The notes beneath the pieces were generated by a model. The model searched no databases and was not told the DNA's origin. It saw only the letters and a program-made list of their open reading frames with translations. A stretch of DNA of 64,000 bases from positions 3,429,044-3,493,043 of the forward strand of contig NZ_AP018288.1 in assembly GCF_002368335.1 (NCBI RefSeq), in the 5' to 3' direction. Source of the DNA: Nostoc sp. NIES-4103 (lineage in GTDB: Bacteria; Cyanobacteriota; Cyanobacteriia; Cyanobacteriales; Nostocaceae). The translations under genes and the position numbers were made by a program. The first letter of the stretch is position 1. Each line of letters opens with the position of its first letter. This document shows, one piece after another, positions 1 to 8,371 of the stretch.

Positions 1-82
1 AAATTTTATGAATAAAAATAAAGATAGCCTCTAACAAATAGTAGGGGTTCTTTGTAATAACCTAACCTTATCCAATGTCTGT

Positions 83-107
83 AGTCCGCGCCAGCGGACT
101 TTTATTT
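83..107 (+). terminator. Rho-independent terminator
   Basis: The arms AGTCCGC and GCGGACT form a 7-bp stem around GCCA and are followed by TTTTATTTAT. It probably ends a gene lying before the window. A sister hairpin follows at 236-256. Confidence 0.6.
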
Positions 108-235
108 ATATATAGTTTTCTCAGGAATTATGTCTAATTTTTTATTGAAAAGACTTGATTTTTTTCTATAAATAGAGAAAATAAAAATACTACCTGATTA
201 TTGCCCAATCAGGTAGCAATAAGCCCTTATAGTAT

Positions 236-256
236 GTCCGCTTTAGCGGACTTTAT
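236..256 (+). terminator. Terminator-like hairpin
   Basis: GTCCGC and GCGGAC pair around TTTA and are followed by a T-rich tract. The stem matches the hairpin at 83-100, so this may be a second terminator or a repeated element. No gene lies between the two. Confidence 0.45.
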
Positions 257-436
257 TAATCACATTACAAAGCATAGGGCGAAACTTTTCTTCTGTAAAG
301 CAGAGAAAATTTTGCAGATTTTCGGGTAAACAGATGATTTATCCTAGTTAGGGTAGGTAACTGTGTCGGGTTGATAACATTGAGGAAACCCTCACTAGTT
401 AATACCGTATCTGCAAGAGTTACAGGAGACGAGATT

Positions 437-862
437 ATGAGTAATCTAGGCAAGAAAAGATTGGACACAGCCGTAGCGATCGCAACATATACCATTGGTA
501 GCGGTACAGCCTCAGCCGTACCAACCCCAGGTGTAGAAATTCCTAAACAATTGCTAGTCACAGCTTCTGACATTTTAATGTATACCAATATTTGGAAAAT
601 CTATTTTGAGGAGGATTTATCCAAAAAGGAATTGTTAGAAATACTGGCACAATTAGGTTTAGTGGCAATTGGCGCAACAGGAACAGCTTATATAGTTACT
701 AAAGCAAGTACAGCAATCTTGAAGGAAATTACTAACTGGACTGGGCCGTTGGGATGGGGTGTAACAGCTGCGATCGCAGGTTCCTTAAGTGGTTTATTTG
801 GACTTGCTTGGGGGCTATATTGCGATCATCTTTATTCTCAAAGACAGTCCAAGCCAGCTTAA
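437..862 (+). CDS. Hypothetical membrane-associated protein (141 aa)
   Basis: I do not recognise this family with certainty. The ATG at 437 is chosen because an AGGAGA ribosome site lies 8 bases upstream; an earlier in-frame start at 371 has no such site. The protein has an Ala/Gly-rich hydrophobic N-terminal part, a central hydrophobic helix (about residues 68-90) and a second one near the C-terminus (about 105-130), followed by a basic tail. The Gly/Ala-rich helices around a short acidic linker recall DUF697-type membrane proteins, but that is only a resemblance. It lies outside the adjacent mobile element. Confidence 0.6.
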   Translation: MSNLGKKRLDTAVAIATYTIGSGTASAVPTPGVEIPKQLLVTASDILMYTNIWKIYFEEDLSKKELLEILAQLGLVAIGATGTAYIVTKASTAILKEITNWTGPLGWGVTAAIAGSLSGLFGLAWGLYCDHLYSQRQSKPA

Positions 863-1051
863 TTCTATATTAATACTCAATTTGTACAACAGTTGGAGTG
901 AAAATGTAAGCCAAAGTAAGTTTGAGGTATTTAATTTGACTATTTTTGCAGATGGAGATGGGTATTGACAGTTTGGGCACAAAACTGAAAATATGCAACT
1001 TAGATGCACAAGCTATAAAGTTTTGCAATTAACCTATATTTTTCAAAATGT

Positions 1052-1246
1052 GTGAAAACAGACACAATTTTTTACCGCTTGTTCCAAAGCTTTCCCAGCA
1101 TCTTCTTTGAACTGATTCACCAACCGCCAGAAACAGCAAACACCTATCAATTTTCATCAGTTGAAGTTAAACAACTCGCTTTCCGAATTGATGGTGTATT
1201 TCTCCCTAGGAACAATGCACCATCACCACCCATTTATTTTGTTGAA
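1052..1246 (+). pseudogene. DUF2887 gene, 5' part (split by the 19-kb element)
   Basis: A GTG start gives MKTDTIFYRLFQSFPSIFFE, the typical beginning of DUF2887 proteins (a Rpn/PD-(D/E)XK nuclease-like family common in cyanobacteria). Family similarity continues to residue 65, the Glu of IYFVE, and then stops abruptly at position 1246. The missing remainder (VQFQVDKKFYSRFF and onward) begins at 20380 in the same reading frame. Removal of 1247-20379 would therefore recreate a 286-residue protein. As it stands the gene is interrupted. Whether the element excises in any cell type cannot be told from sequence. Confidence 0.85.
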
Positions 1247-1470
1247 TCCCCACAGGGTATTACAGGGGTAATGTCTATGTAGTATTCTTTGCCAGCCTCA
1301 AAAAAGCTTTTGGCGTTGGGATTGGTGATATACATCTCAAGCTTTCCGCCAGGAGTCGCTTGCCAAAAAGTTTTATTCTCTTCACTATTTTGTAAAACTG
1401 GTTGCAATAGTACTGAGTTGGCACCGCTGGCATGATCAGCTACAGTTTCTACATAAAATTTGGCTCTCAT
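1234..1470 (-). CDS. Small phage-type conserved protein (78 aa)
   Basis: The start at 1470 has a strong AGGAGA site 9 bases upstream; the open frame extends further but without support. The protein is a compact beta-type sequence with the segment KEYYIDITPV near its end, similar in pattern to small conserved proteins of tailed phages. Its function is unknown. Oddly, its last two residues and stop codon lie across the left junction, in the host DUF2887 sequence, so integration supplies the 3' end of this gene. It is the last gene of the leftward phage-type operon. Confidence 0.6.
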   Translation of the reverse strand: MRAKFYVETVADHASGANSVLLQPVLQNSEENKTFWQATPGGKLEMYITNPNAKSFFEAGKEYYIDITPVIPCGDSTK

Positions 1471-1563
1471 GATGAATTCTCCTATCGTTATTATGTGGCT
1501 GGGAATAGGCTTAATGTGGTTAGCGCTAGCAATTGCGATCGCGCACACCTGGGCTTGTCACTA

Positions 1564-1734
1564 CTAATTATTCCCAAACAACTTTTTTAAATGCTCGTAC
1601 TGGATAGTCAAAGCCTCAAAACTATTTTTTAAATAATCCTGTTCTTCTGGATACTGTTGTACGTTTGCGGCTAGATGTTTAGCGGCTTGTGCTAGTTCTA
1701 AGGCGCGATACCGAATGCATTCGTTTGTGTTCAT
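1564..1734 (-). CDS. Small helical protein (56 aa)
   Basis: A short frame, MNTNECIRYRALELAQAAKH to KKLFGNN, is predicted mostly alpha-helical. Its ATG overlaps the stop of the holin-like gene upstream in an ATGA arrangement, which indicates translational coupling. This overlap and the operon position are the main support. Family and function are not recognised; a small accessory of the lysis or tail cassette is possible. Confidence 0.5.
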   Translation of the reverse strand: MNTNECIRYRALELAQAAKHLAANVQQYPEEQDYLKNSFEALTIQYEHLKKLFGNN

Positions 1735-2009
1735 TGCTGGCGATTAGTGTTATTGCTCGCATGAATTACCATGTAAGACTTGATTTCTATTAAGTTTTTG
1801 TCAATATCATCTAGCCGATTATCTAAATCTTTGGTGAATATTGCAATCCCCTCTGATATTTGGAGTTGATTGTTTTTAATATGATTAAAGTCACGCTCGG
1901 CGGCGTACTTTTTCTTCTCTCCATTCGCGTAAGTCACCAGCAGCCAAATTAAATTACTGCCAACTGCTAGTAAGAATCCAGCAAGAGCTAAGGTAGTTTG
2001 AATATCCAA
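1731..2009 (-). CDS. Holin-like / XhlA-like small membrane protein (92 aa)
   Basis: One N-terminal transmembrane segment (about residues 5-27) is followed by a charged coiled-coil tail (about 35-80). This plan resembles small phage holin-associated proteins of the hemolysin XhlA type, which sit in the cytoplasmic membrane and assist release of the lysin. It lies at the downstream end of the structural operon and is coupled by ATGA to a 56-residue gene. The lysin-like gene of the element is elsewhere (10316). The call rests on topology and context, not on a diagnostic motif. Confidence 0.5.
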   Translation of the reverse strand: MDIQTTLALAGFLLAVGSNLIWLLVTYANGEKKKYAAERDFNHIKNNQLQISEGIAIFTKDLDNRLDDIDKNLIEIKSYMVIHASNNTNRQQ

Positions 2010-2025
2010 GTAATAAATACCTCAT

Positions 2026-2475
2026 TTAAATACCAAGCGCTGATTTTATCGCTTGTACATCTTCTTCTAGCGTTGTTGTGTCTATCCCTTCGTATTGGTA
2101 GACACTTATATTGGCAGTAGTAAACCATTTAGGAACCTGAATAGATACATAATAGTTAATATTTAAATCCTCAAAAATTAGCAGATTGAATTTACCCAAA
2201 AACAAACTTTCAGGTTGACCAACAAAACTGGCACCCAAGCCAGTTGTTAAACTGCGGCGCAAATATCCTGCATATTTCCAAATTCTGCCGACAGGAACAG
2301 TAGTGTAAACATTGACTGCAATTATGGGCTTGTCAAAGATTATAGGTACAGCTATTTCTAATATCTTTGTAGTAAACGGCTGTTCCATGTCATCTACAAT
2401 GACTACACCAGAAAAAGAATTGCTATATACAAGATTCCAATTGCTTTCTAGTCCTAGCTGTAAATTACGCGCCAT
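2026..2475 (-). CDS. Phage-type structural protein, unknown (149 aa)
   Basis: The ATG at 2475 begins one base after the stop of the upstream gene (TAATATG), suggesting coupled translation; a TTG at 2490 is an alternative. The sequence is beta-rich, with alternating hydrophobic residues and aromatic positions and a short helical C-terminal tail ending ALGI. This is compatible with a tail or baseplate accessory protein. No known motif is seen; the call comes from its place in the phage-type operon. Confidence 0.5.
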   Translation of the reverse strand: MARNLQLGLESNWNLVYSNSFSGVVIVDDMEQPFTTKILEIAVPIIFDKPIIAVNVYTTVPVGRIWKYAGYLRRSLTTGLGASFVGQPESLFLGKFNLLIFEDLNINYYVSIQVPKWFTTANISVYQYEGIDTTTLEEDVQAIKSALGI

Positions 2476-2476
2476 A

Positions 2477-2740
2477 TTAAGCGTGATCAATTACAAAATC
2501 AACGTGATTTGTAAATTCATCCAAAATCTCAAAAGGATTAGGAATTCCGTAATACTCCAACTTATCAAGATACTCGATAATATCAATCTTCCCGGTTAGC
2601 CAATCTCTACCCGCTTGATTGATGGCAAGCATTGCTCTGAATTCAGAATCAGAGCAATCGCCATCAACACTCACAGATAGCAGATCTAAAGTGTCGTCTG
2701 GAACCCAAATAATACCAGTGCGTTCTGCTATCTTGCTCAT
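2477..2740 (-). CDS. Hypothetical protein of the phage-type operon (87 aa)
   Basis: The ATG at 2740 (MSKIAERTG) lies just downstream of the stop of the 193-residue gene; an overlapping TTG at 2746 is an alternative start. The protein is acidic, with mixed alpha/beta character. Its last codon is followed at once by the start of the next gene, so the three genes from 3324 leftward are tightly packed and likely cotranscribed. Its small acidic nature fits a chaperone or adaptor of tail assembly, but nothing diagnostic is present. Confidence 0.5.
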   Translation of the reverse strand: MSKIAERTGIIWVPDDTLDLLSVSVDGDCSDSEFRAMLAINQAGRDWLTGKIDIIEYLDKLEYYGIPNPFEILDEFTNHVDFVIDHA

Positions 2741-2742
2741 CG

Positions 2743-3324
2743 TCAACCTTCGGGAGTGAACTTAAAGCGGTTTTTACCGTTATTACCTGCAACGAAGGTC
2801 GCAAAAGCTGCTTCGCCCATAATAGCAGCCATAGCCGCGTCGTAGTCTTGCCCTCCAGTTTTTTGCCCAAACGGAGAGCTAACAGTATCCACATCTGGTT
2901 TTTTATAAGCAGCGCCAGTGATACGGCTATTTTTCTTTTCCGTCCCAGGAACAACAGTAGTGAGTGCTAGCTTGGCAAACTTATATTGTTGCGTATCAAC
3001 AAGAATAGGTGTAGTCAGTGCAGCATACTCTGCTGTGGTCAAAGTAAACCCAGCAAGCAGTCCACGCAACACCTCAGCTACACCAGAGCCTTGCCCTATT
3101 TGCCCAGTTTTGAGTATTCGAGCAGGAAGAAACACTTTCGTAGTGCCAGCTGTACCAAACGGGGAAATGTAACCTTTTTCTCTTTCTGCACTAGCTCGCC
3201 TAGTTTCGTCAGTAATTACTGCATAAGCTGCTGCCCGTTGGTCTGGCGACATTGCTAACCAGGCTTTGTATTTGTCAAAGCGTGCTTTTTGCGAATCGTA
3301 GCGTTGTAGATTTCGAAAACCCAT
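2743..3324 (-). CDS. Phage-type protein, unknown (193 aa)
   Basis: It starts MGFRNLQRYDSQKARFDKYK and has a basic N-terminal helix, a Gly/Thr/Ala-rich middle and a basic C-terminus. It opens a second leftward transcription block: a gap of about 108 bases containing a perfect 16-bp palindrome (3393-3408) separates it from the upstream 264-residue gene. Four to five genes follow with overlaps. I do not recognise the family. Composition and context suggest a virion or tail component. Confidence 0.5.
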   Translation of the reverse strand: MGFRNLQRYDSQKARFDKYKAWLAMSPDQRAAAYAVITDETRRASAEREKGYISPFGTAGTTKVFLPARILKTGQIGQGSGVAEVLRGLLAGFTLTTAEYAALTTPILVDTQQYKFAKLALTTVVPGTEKKNSRITGAAYKKPDVDTVSSPFGQKTGGQDYDAAMAAIMGEAAFATFVAGNNGKNRFKFTPEG

Positions 3325-3392
3325 AATTTTGATTGGTGATAGTTACAGTTTTCACCAACTCTAGCCCTTTAAATCCCTTAGAAGTTTGGCCG

Positions 3393-3408
3393 GAACCCTA
3401 TAGGGTTC
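3393..3408. promoter_or_regulatory. 16-bp perfect palindrome, possible operator or attenuator
   Basis: GAACCCTATAGGGTTC lies between the 264- and 193-residue phage-type genes. No T tract follows it on the minus strand, so it is not a standard terminator for that operon. A dimeric repressor site or a processing hairpin is possible. Confidence 0.4.
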
Positions 3409-3432
3409 TCGCTTTATACTTGACAGACGTTA

Positions 3433-4227
3433 CTAACTTCTGATAACAGGATTTACTTGTAATCCTGTATTGTCAACCAACATCCTAATATTGTTATCGT
3501 TCCAAATCGTGGCATAAGCGTATGCTGCCGTCACGTAAGCATTTGGACGCCATTTCGGCTCATCACGCAATTCACCCAAAATTCGCATTTTTTCCGGTGT
3601 TTCCGTATTAGATCTTTCTGGATCACTGTATTTGAGGTATTTGGTTGAGAAGGTTTTACCAGCGAAACTAACAATATCTTCAACAACATCGCGGCCATCT
3701 TGTTTTGAGTATGCGTAGACCTGCAAGTGAAATCCTTCTTCAGGTCGCGTATACCAAGCTATATACTTTCCCTTTCTGAACCGATAGGGTGTAGCACCAA
3801 AAAAGCGAGTATAAATTTTGTTCGCCCATGAATTTAATTCAGCATTAGTTAAGCTCTCCGAGGTTTCATTCATCAACCTAAAACTAGCTCTTGCCGTTAC
3901 AGCGTCCTCTTTCTCTGGGATAGAAGCTTTATCTTGTGCAAAATAAATAACAATTTGTGGGTGATATTTAACATCAGCATCTACCGCATATTTAGGTTGT
4001 CCAATAATAGTAGGCTTGAGGTGAGTTTTTTGCACCTCTTCTCTAAAAAATCTAATTCTTTGTTGAGCAATTGCAATTGAATCGAAAGATTCAATTAAAC
4101 ACAAATCTCTTAAAGTACGACGAGTATCGTTTTCGTCTGCATCCTTGAACCATTCCCTAACTTGTTTGTTGTAACAATCGCCTTGAGTCAATGCTTTGCG
4201 AATCTCAGCCCATTTTCGCACCGTCAT
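3433..4227 (-). CDS. Phage-type protein, unknown (264 aa)
   Basis: The start overlaps the 3' end of the 893-residue coiled-coil gene by four bases (ATGA), indicating a coupled pair. The N-terminal 60 residues are charged and helical; the middle and C-terminal parts are mixed alpha/beta with many aromatic residues. No catalytic motif is evident. Position directly after a long coiled-coil, tape-measure-like protein would fit a distal tail or adhesion component in a tailed phage, but the assignment is by context only. Confidence 0.5.
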   Translation of the reverse strand: MTVRKWAEIRKALTQGDCYNKQVREWFKDADENDTRRTLRDLCLIESFDSIAIAQQRIRFFREEVQKTHLKPTIIGQPKYAVDADVKYHPQIVIYFAQDKASIPEKEDAVTARASFRLMNETSESLTNAELNSWANKIYTRFFGATPYRFRKGKYIAWYTRPEEGFHLQVYAYSKQDGRDVVEDIVSFAGKTFSTKYLKYSDPERSNTETPEKMRILGELRDEPKWRPNAYVTAAYAYATIWNDNNIRMLVDNTGLQVNPVIRS

Positions 4228-6905
4228 AGCAAATCCTCATAATTGAAAGTTGGTGCTTGGATTGCTTCGATAGCCTCATCTCGCTTTCTGGTTTCATCAC
4301 CTAGAAGCTTTTTAACTTCTGATTCCATCTCAATAGTATTAGACTTAATTTGATTTGCGCTTTCTACTGCTGAACGAATTTCAGAAGTGACAGACTCGAT
4401 TGCCTCTAGTGTTTCTCCTACAATAGTTATACCGTCAGCAAGTTTACCCAGTTTTGCGTAGATACCACCTTTCAATCGCAGATTTTCAGGTGTTGGTTCC
4501 CAGTTGTAATCAGATAATATGCCATCATTCTGTAATGCATTAAAACCTCTGCCTGTTAGCGTTGCAGTAGTTGAAATAGCATCATTTAAACTACTGCCGA
4601 TGCTACGAATTTCATTAACACTATTAGCAGCAGCTTGATAAATTCTATTAAATGCCGCCCATTTCGCTTTGATTTCTGCCCATTCTTCAACACCAAACAC
4701 CGATTTCATCACATTTTCAATTGCTCCGTTAAAGACTTCACGAGTATCTATTGTGTCGGCTTCTGGATTAATTATCAATGTGGGAATTGCAAAGATATTA
4801 TCCAATATCCCAAAGAAAGTGACAGCAACATTATCTGATAATTGAATACAGTTATGTATCGCTGCTGCCATTGTCACCAAATTGGCAATTTGATTGATAG
4901 CTTGGTTTCTAGTTATTTGGGTAATAAGTCGTCCCAGTCCGCCAGGGATTTGACTACCTAATCTACCAAGTATTTCTTGCTGCCCTGCTACTAACGCGCC
5001 AGTACCCGCAGTATCTAATCCTTGGAGAATGTTATTAGCGGCATTATTTGTGTTGTTATTAATGTTGTTGCTTTGATCACTAAGCGCTTTGTTCATGCAC
5101 CCACCTGGCTGAGTGGAGCGGCAAACACCAGTAGCGGCTGCTTTCTCAATATCCCCAGGTGTAGGGATATTTTTAATTACGTTATCAGCAGCCTTACCCA
5201 CAATGATGGGGATACCTGCAATTGTGGGAATAATTGAATCTAATTTTGCGTCAATTCCTCCTAGTTTTTTATTGCTTTCTTGATTCACTTTCTCTTGTTC
5301 CTTAATTTGTTTTTCAAGGTCTTTTAGGTCAGACTTACTTTTGTTCAAATCATTGCCAATCTTTTGCAAATCCCGTTTATTTTGGTCTACAAATTCTTTG
5401 TACCTCTGGTCAGCACTTAAGTCACTTTGCCTTTGAAAATCAGCGAATCTTCTATCAAAATCTTTACCCAAATCAGAGATTTTTAAATCTCTGATTCCCA
5501 ATGCTTCATTATTCTGCTTAGTGAACTCTGTAAAACGTTGACTAGCATCTAAATTGCTTTGGCGTTGAAAATTCTCCAAATCCTGATTAAATTTCTTTCC
5601 TAAATCCGAAATTTTTAAGTCTTGAATACCAAGAGATTTCTTGTTGTCCTCTACTAATTTATTAAATTGGTTATCAAGATTTTTTTGTAGCGGTGATAAG
5701 TCAGGCACACCCTTACTTCTTGCCTCGTTCATAGCGGAATTAGCTTTTTCGTTTGCGGTTGATGCGCTTTTAGCCACATTTGAAATATTACTAGCAAGAG
5801 TAGGGATAACATTCTGAATCCCTGTTAGTTGTGCCAGCAATCCGTTAATTTGTAACCGTAAACTATTTATCTCTTGAAGTGAACTGGCTTTAACTGCATT
5901 AATTACCGCGCTAACATCAGTAGGCGTAGGTTGTTTAATACTATTAATTTTCGTTTCTAATAATTTATTACTTGCCTGTAAATTACTAATTGTTTTATTT
6001 TGAGAATCGATTTGAGCACTAGCTTTTTTTGTATCAGCCTGTGCTTGCTGTAATCCCCTCTGAATATTTGCGATTGTAGTATTTATTTGTTGCTGAAATC
6101 CTTTAGTAATTCCAGACAATGTTTCTTTGATGTTATTTTGAATGCTATCAATTTGTGATTGCAGTTTCTCTCGCCCCTGCCTCGTCTCATACAAAGCGTC
6201 GTTGCTTTGCTTTTTAGCTTCAGCTATTTTACCTTCAAGTATTACTCGCCCCTGCCTCGTCTCATACAAAGCGTCGTTGACATTTGCTCTGATTAATGGC
6301 TGTTGTTTCTCAAGCCCATAAACTCTATCGCGTACTCGTTGATTTTCTAATTCTAAATCCTTGGTTCGCTTGTTAATTCCTTTTATCTCTACAGCTTGTT
6401 TGATGTAATTGTTGAAATTTTTTTGAATTTCGCTTCTCAAATAATCATCGCTATCCAGTAATACACCCTGAATAAAAGCATCCCTAAATTCTTTAATAAT
6501 TAATGCAGCCGTTAATCCGGCGATCGCAATCAACCCACCCAACATCACGCCTGCATTAGCAGCTTTTCCCGCGCTACCCTTACCAGGTACTTTATCCAAT
6601 ACTTTGTCTACTGTTTTTTTTGTTTCGTTAGCCGTCTTCTCGACTTGCTTCAGTTGCCTAATTCTCTTCCCTGCCTGTTTTACTAATGTTCTACTGGGTG
6701 AAGAAGCAACTACATTTTTGATTTGTCTACTAGTGGTTGTGTACCCCTTCCAATTGAGCCTTTGAACTTCTCTGACTCCTCTAAACTTGCGAAAGCTTCC
6801 TTTTGGGTCACTCATATAGGAATTCCAGTTAAAATTCTGAGGAATGCTATCGGGAATCTTGATATTTCTAGGCTCAGGCAAAGGCGAACCATTCCAATTA
6901 GCCAT
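4224..6905 (-). CDS. Long coiled-coil protein, tape-measure-like (893 aa)
   Basis: This is the largest phage-type gene. A basic N-terminal region (residues 1-110) leads to a Gly/Ala-rich hydrophobic segment (about 118-140, LIAIAGLTAALIIKEF). Then come several hundred residues of coiled coil (about 165-590) and a mixed hydrophobic C-terminal third. Internal duplications are visible: DALYETRQGR occurs twice near residues 213-245, and a longer unit containing LGI.DLKISDLGK occurs twice near 425-500. Length, coiled coil and an internal hydrophobic segment are typical of tape-measure proteins, which set tail length and enter the host envelope. No peptidase or muramidase domain was seen. It could also be another large tail or injection protein. 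Confidence 0.55.
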   Translation of the reverse strand: MANWNGSPLPEPRNIKIPDSIPQNFNWNSYMSDPKGSFRKFRGVREVQRLNWKGYTTTSRQIKNVVASSPSRTLVKQAGKRIRQLKQVEKTANETKKTVDKVLDKVPGKGSAGKAANAGVMLGGLIAIAGLTAALIIKEFRDAFIQGVLLDSDDYLRSEIQKNFNNYIKQAVEIKGINKRTKDLELENQRVRDRVYGLEKQQPLIRANVNDALYETRQGRVILEGKIAEAKKQSNDALYETRQGREKLQSQIDSIQNNIKETLSGITKGFQQQINTTIANIQRGLQQAQADTKKASAQIDSQNKTISNLQASNKLLETKINSIKQPTPTDVSAVINAVKASSLQEINSLRLQINGLLAQLTGIQNVIPTLASNISNVAKSASTANEKANSAMNEARSKGVPDLSPLQKNLDNQFNKLVEDNKKSLGIQDLKISDLGKKFNQDLENFQRQSNLDASQRFTEFTKQNNEALGIRDLKISDLGKDFDRRFADFQRQSDLSADQRYKEFVDQNKRDLQKIGNDLNKSKSDLKDLEKQIKEQEKVNQESNKKLGGIDAKLDSIIPTIAGIPIIVGKAADNVIKNIPTPGDIEKAAATGVCRSTQPGGCMNKALSDQSNNINNNTNNAANNILQGLDTAGTGALVAGQQEILGRLGSQIPGGLGRLITQITRNQAINQIANLVTMAAAIHNCIQLSDNVAVTFFGILDNIFAIPTLIINPEADTIDTREVFNGAIENVMKSVFGVEEWAEIKAKWAAFNRIYQAAANSVNEIRSIGSSLNDAISTTATLTGRGFNALQNDGILSDYNWEPTPENLRLKGGIYAKLGKLADGITIVGETLEAIESVTSEIRSAVESANQIKSNTIEMESEVKKLLGDETRKRDEAIEAIQAPTFNYEDLL

Positions 6906-6908
6906 ATA

Positions 6909-7253
6909 TTATTCTCCCAGGAATTGCATAATAGATGAAACCGAATCTAGCAGGGGATTTACTATCTGAAATATTCCCTGAAAAGCAAGGGTAATTTCTC
7001 TGTTCGTGTTTTCAATATCTGCGAAATTTTCTAGACACCCAACAATACCTAATTTAAGAGCCTCGGAGGTCTTTTCAAGCGCTGCGACTCTTAACCGTAG
7101 TTCCCTTAAGTCGGTATTGCTTAAATTTTTTGAGTTACTACCATCACAGCATTGTTGTTGCTTTTTTCTTAAATCCGCAATTGCTTTGTTTTGTTCATTG
7201 ATTTTATTTTCAAGTCGCCTTAAAGCTGCATCAACATCTGTGCATTGACTCAT
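6909..7253 (-). CDS. Coiled-coil phage-type protein (114 aa)
   Basis: A charged N-terminal helix with a run of Gln and Cys (QQQCCDG) is followed by a second heptad region and a more hydrophobic C-terminus. Its start overlaps the stop of the 198-residue gene (ATGA) and it ends just before the 893-residue coiled-coil gene. A small coiled-coil protein directly upstream of a tape-measure gene is often a tail assembly chaperone, but no frameshift signal was found and the function is inferred only from position. Confidence 0.5.
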   Translation of the reverse strand: MSQCTDVDAALRRLENKINEQNKAIADLRKKQQQCCDGSNSKNLSNTDLRELRLRVAALEKTSEALKLGIVGCLENFADIENTNREITLAFQGIFQIVNPLLDSVSSIMQFLGE

Positions 7254-7846
7254 GATTTACCTATTTTTGATGCTAGATTTCTAATTTTATTGGCAGTATC
7301 AGCACATGAATTGCAGCAGTAATAAGGATATATTTTTGATTCGCATTCATGTTGACTATCGGGACAATTACCGCATTGAAAACTGTAAGTAACGGGACAG
7401 TTACCTTGATCTTGAAAAATAATTATTCCTTTGTGTTTTATTTCAATACTGCATCTTTTGTTAGCAGCTACTGGACACTTTACGGATGTGTCAACAACAA
7501 TGCTGTTAGGATAAATAGCCACTCCTCTACCAGTATCGGTTGGATTGGCTGGGAAGTTTTGTTTTGTCGCTCCGCAGGGTATCGTTAGTAATCCCCAATA
7601 CCCGCCAAAGAAATTGTAATAATCTACCCTATAAGCCAATACAATCTCAGACCTAGGCTTATCTCCATCTGTAATGATGTAGTTTATTTTCATGCCTTCA
7701 GAAGCATAACTCCCTGAATTAATTGGCTGTTCTTTGATATCTACTGTTACAGGAGCGAATTTAGTCTTGAAAACCCTATCCTTTGTATCGCCTTGGAAGC
7801 GATATTTAATAACTGGCTTGTCGCCAGTATTGCAATGTGTGGGCAT
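7250..7846 (-). CDS. Cys-rich phage-type protein (198 aa)
   Basis: A beta-rich body (residues 1-140) is followed by a Cys-rich tail (about 140-185) with CPV, CGNC, CESK, YCCNSC and CADT patterns, suggesting a metal-binding or disulfide-linked knot. It begins seven bases after the 172-residue gene and overlaps the next gene by four bases. The combination of a beta domain and a Cys-rich end would suit a tail-tip or host-recognition protein. The family is not recognised. Confidence 0.5.
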   Translation of the reverse strand: MPTHCNTGDKPVIKYRFQGDTKDRVFKTKFAPVTVDIKEQPINSGSYASEGMKINYIITDGDKPRSEIVLAYRVDYYNFFGGYWGLLTIPCGATKQNFPANPTDTGRGVAIYPNSIVVDTSVKCPVAANKRCSIEIKHKGIIIFQDQGNCPVTYSFQCGNCPDSQHECESKIYPYYCCNSCADTANKIRNLASKIGKS

Positions 7847-7852
7847 ATCAAA

Positions 7853-8371
7853 TTAAAAATCCAAAGGTGAAATTGTATAAACTGGTTGAATTTCGTAGTC
7901 ATTAACCGCAGTTACAGATTTTCTAAAATTTATTTGAATTGTGAAATAGATGTAACCATCATCAATGTCTCCATAGCTCAACCATTGTGCTTGTACTTTC
8001 GATTCGCTTCCCAGCCCGATATTATTTGCCCATTGAATAATTAAAGCTATTAAAAAAGCTTCATAACTTAGATTTAATCCTGCGGGCAATCCTAAAGCAG
8101 CTTTTGATAAATAGATATTGACTGAATCTTGAGAGAATCCATTATTAAAATAAATCTTGCTAAGTGGCAAGACGTTTTTAAATTGGCTATAAATAATTCT
8201 TCCCAAAGACTTGCTTAAGCCACTAGTAACTATTGAATTTTGAGCTATCTTTCCAAAGCTTCTGTTGATACCTTGAGATAAATTGCTGTTTCCGGTAAAA
8301 GAACCTAATGATTTTAAATTCCCTATAGAAACAGCAATATTGTTAATGCAGATACCAGGGTAATCAGCCAT
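7853..8371 (-). CDS. Phage-type structural protein, paralogue of the 9148-9480 gene (172 aa)
   Basis: The C-terminal half shares with the product of 9148-9480 the order YE.F.IAL.I, a spacer of about 45 residues of beta strands, and the identical ending ISPLDF. The two genes are therefore duplicates that flank the 258-residue gene. The N-terminal half, rich in Ser, Gly and Asn with repeated SLG and KSLG segments, is unique. A role in the tail tip or fibre is likely from context. It starts immediately after the stop of the upstream gene. Confidence 0.5.
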   Translation of the reverse strand: MADYPGICINNIAVSIGNLKSLGSFTGNSNLSQGINRSFGKIAQNSIVTSGLSKSLGRIIYSQFKNVLPLSKIYFNNGFSQDSVNIYLSKAALGLPAGLNLSYEAFLIALIIQWANNIGLGSESKVQAQWLSYGDIDDGYIYFTIQINFRKSVTAVNDYEIQPVYTISPLDF

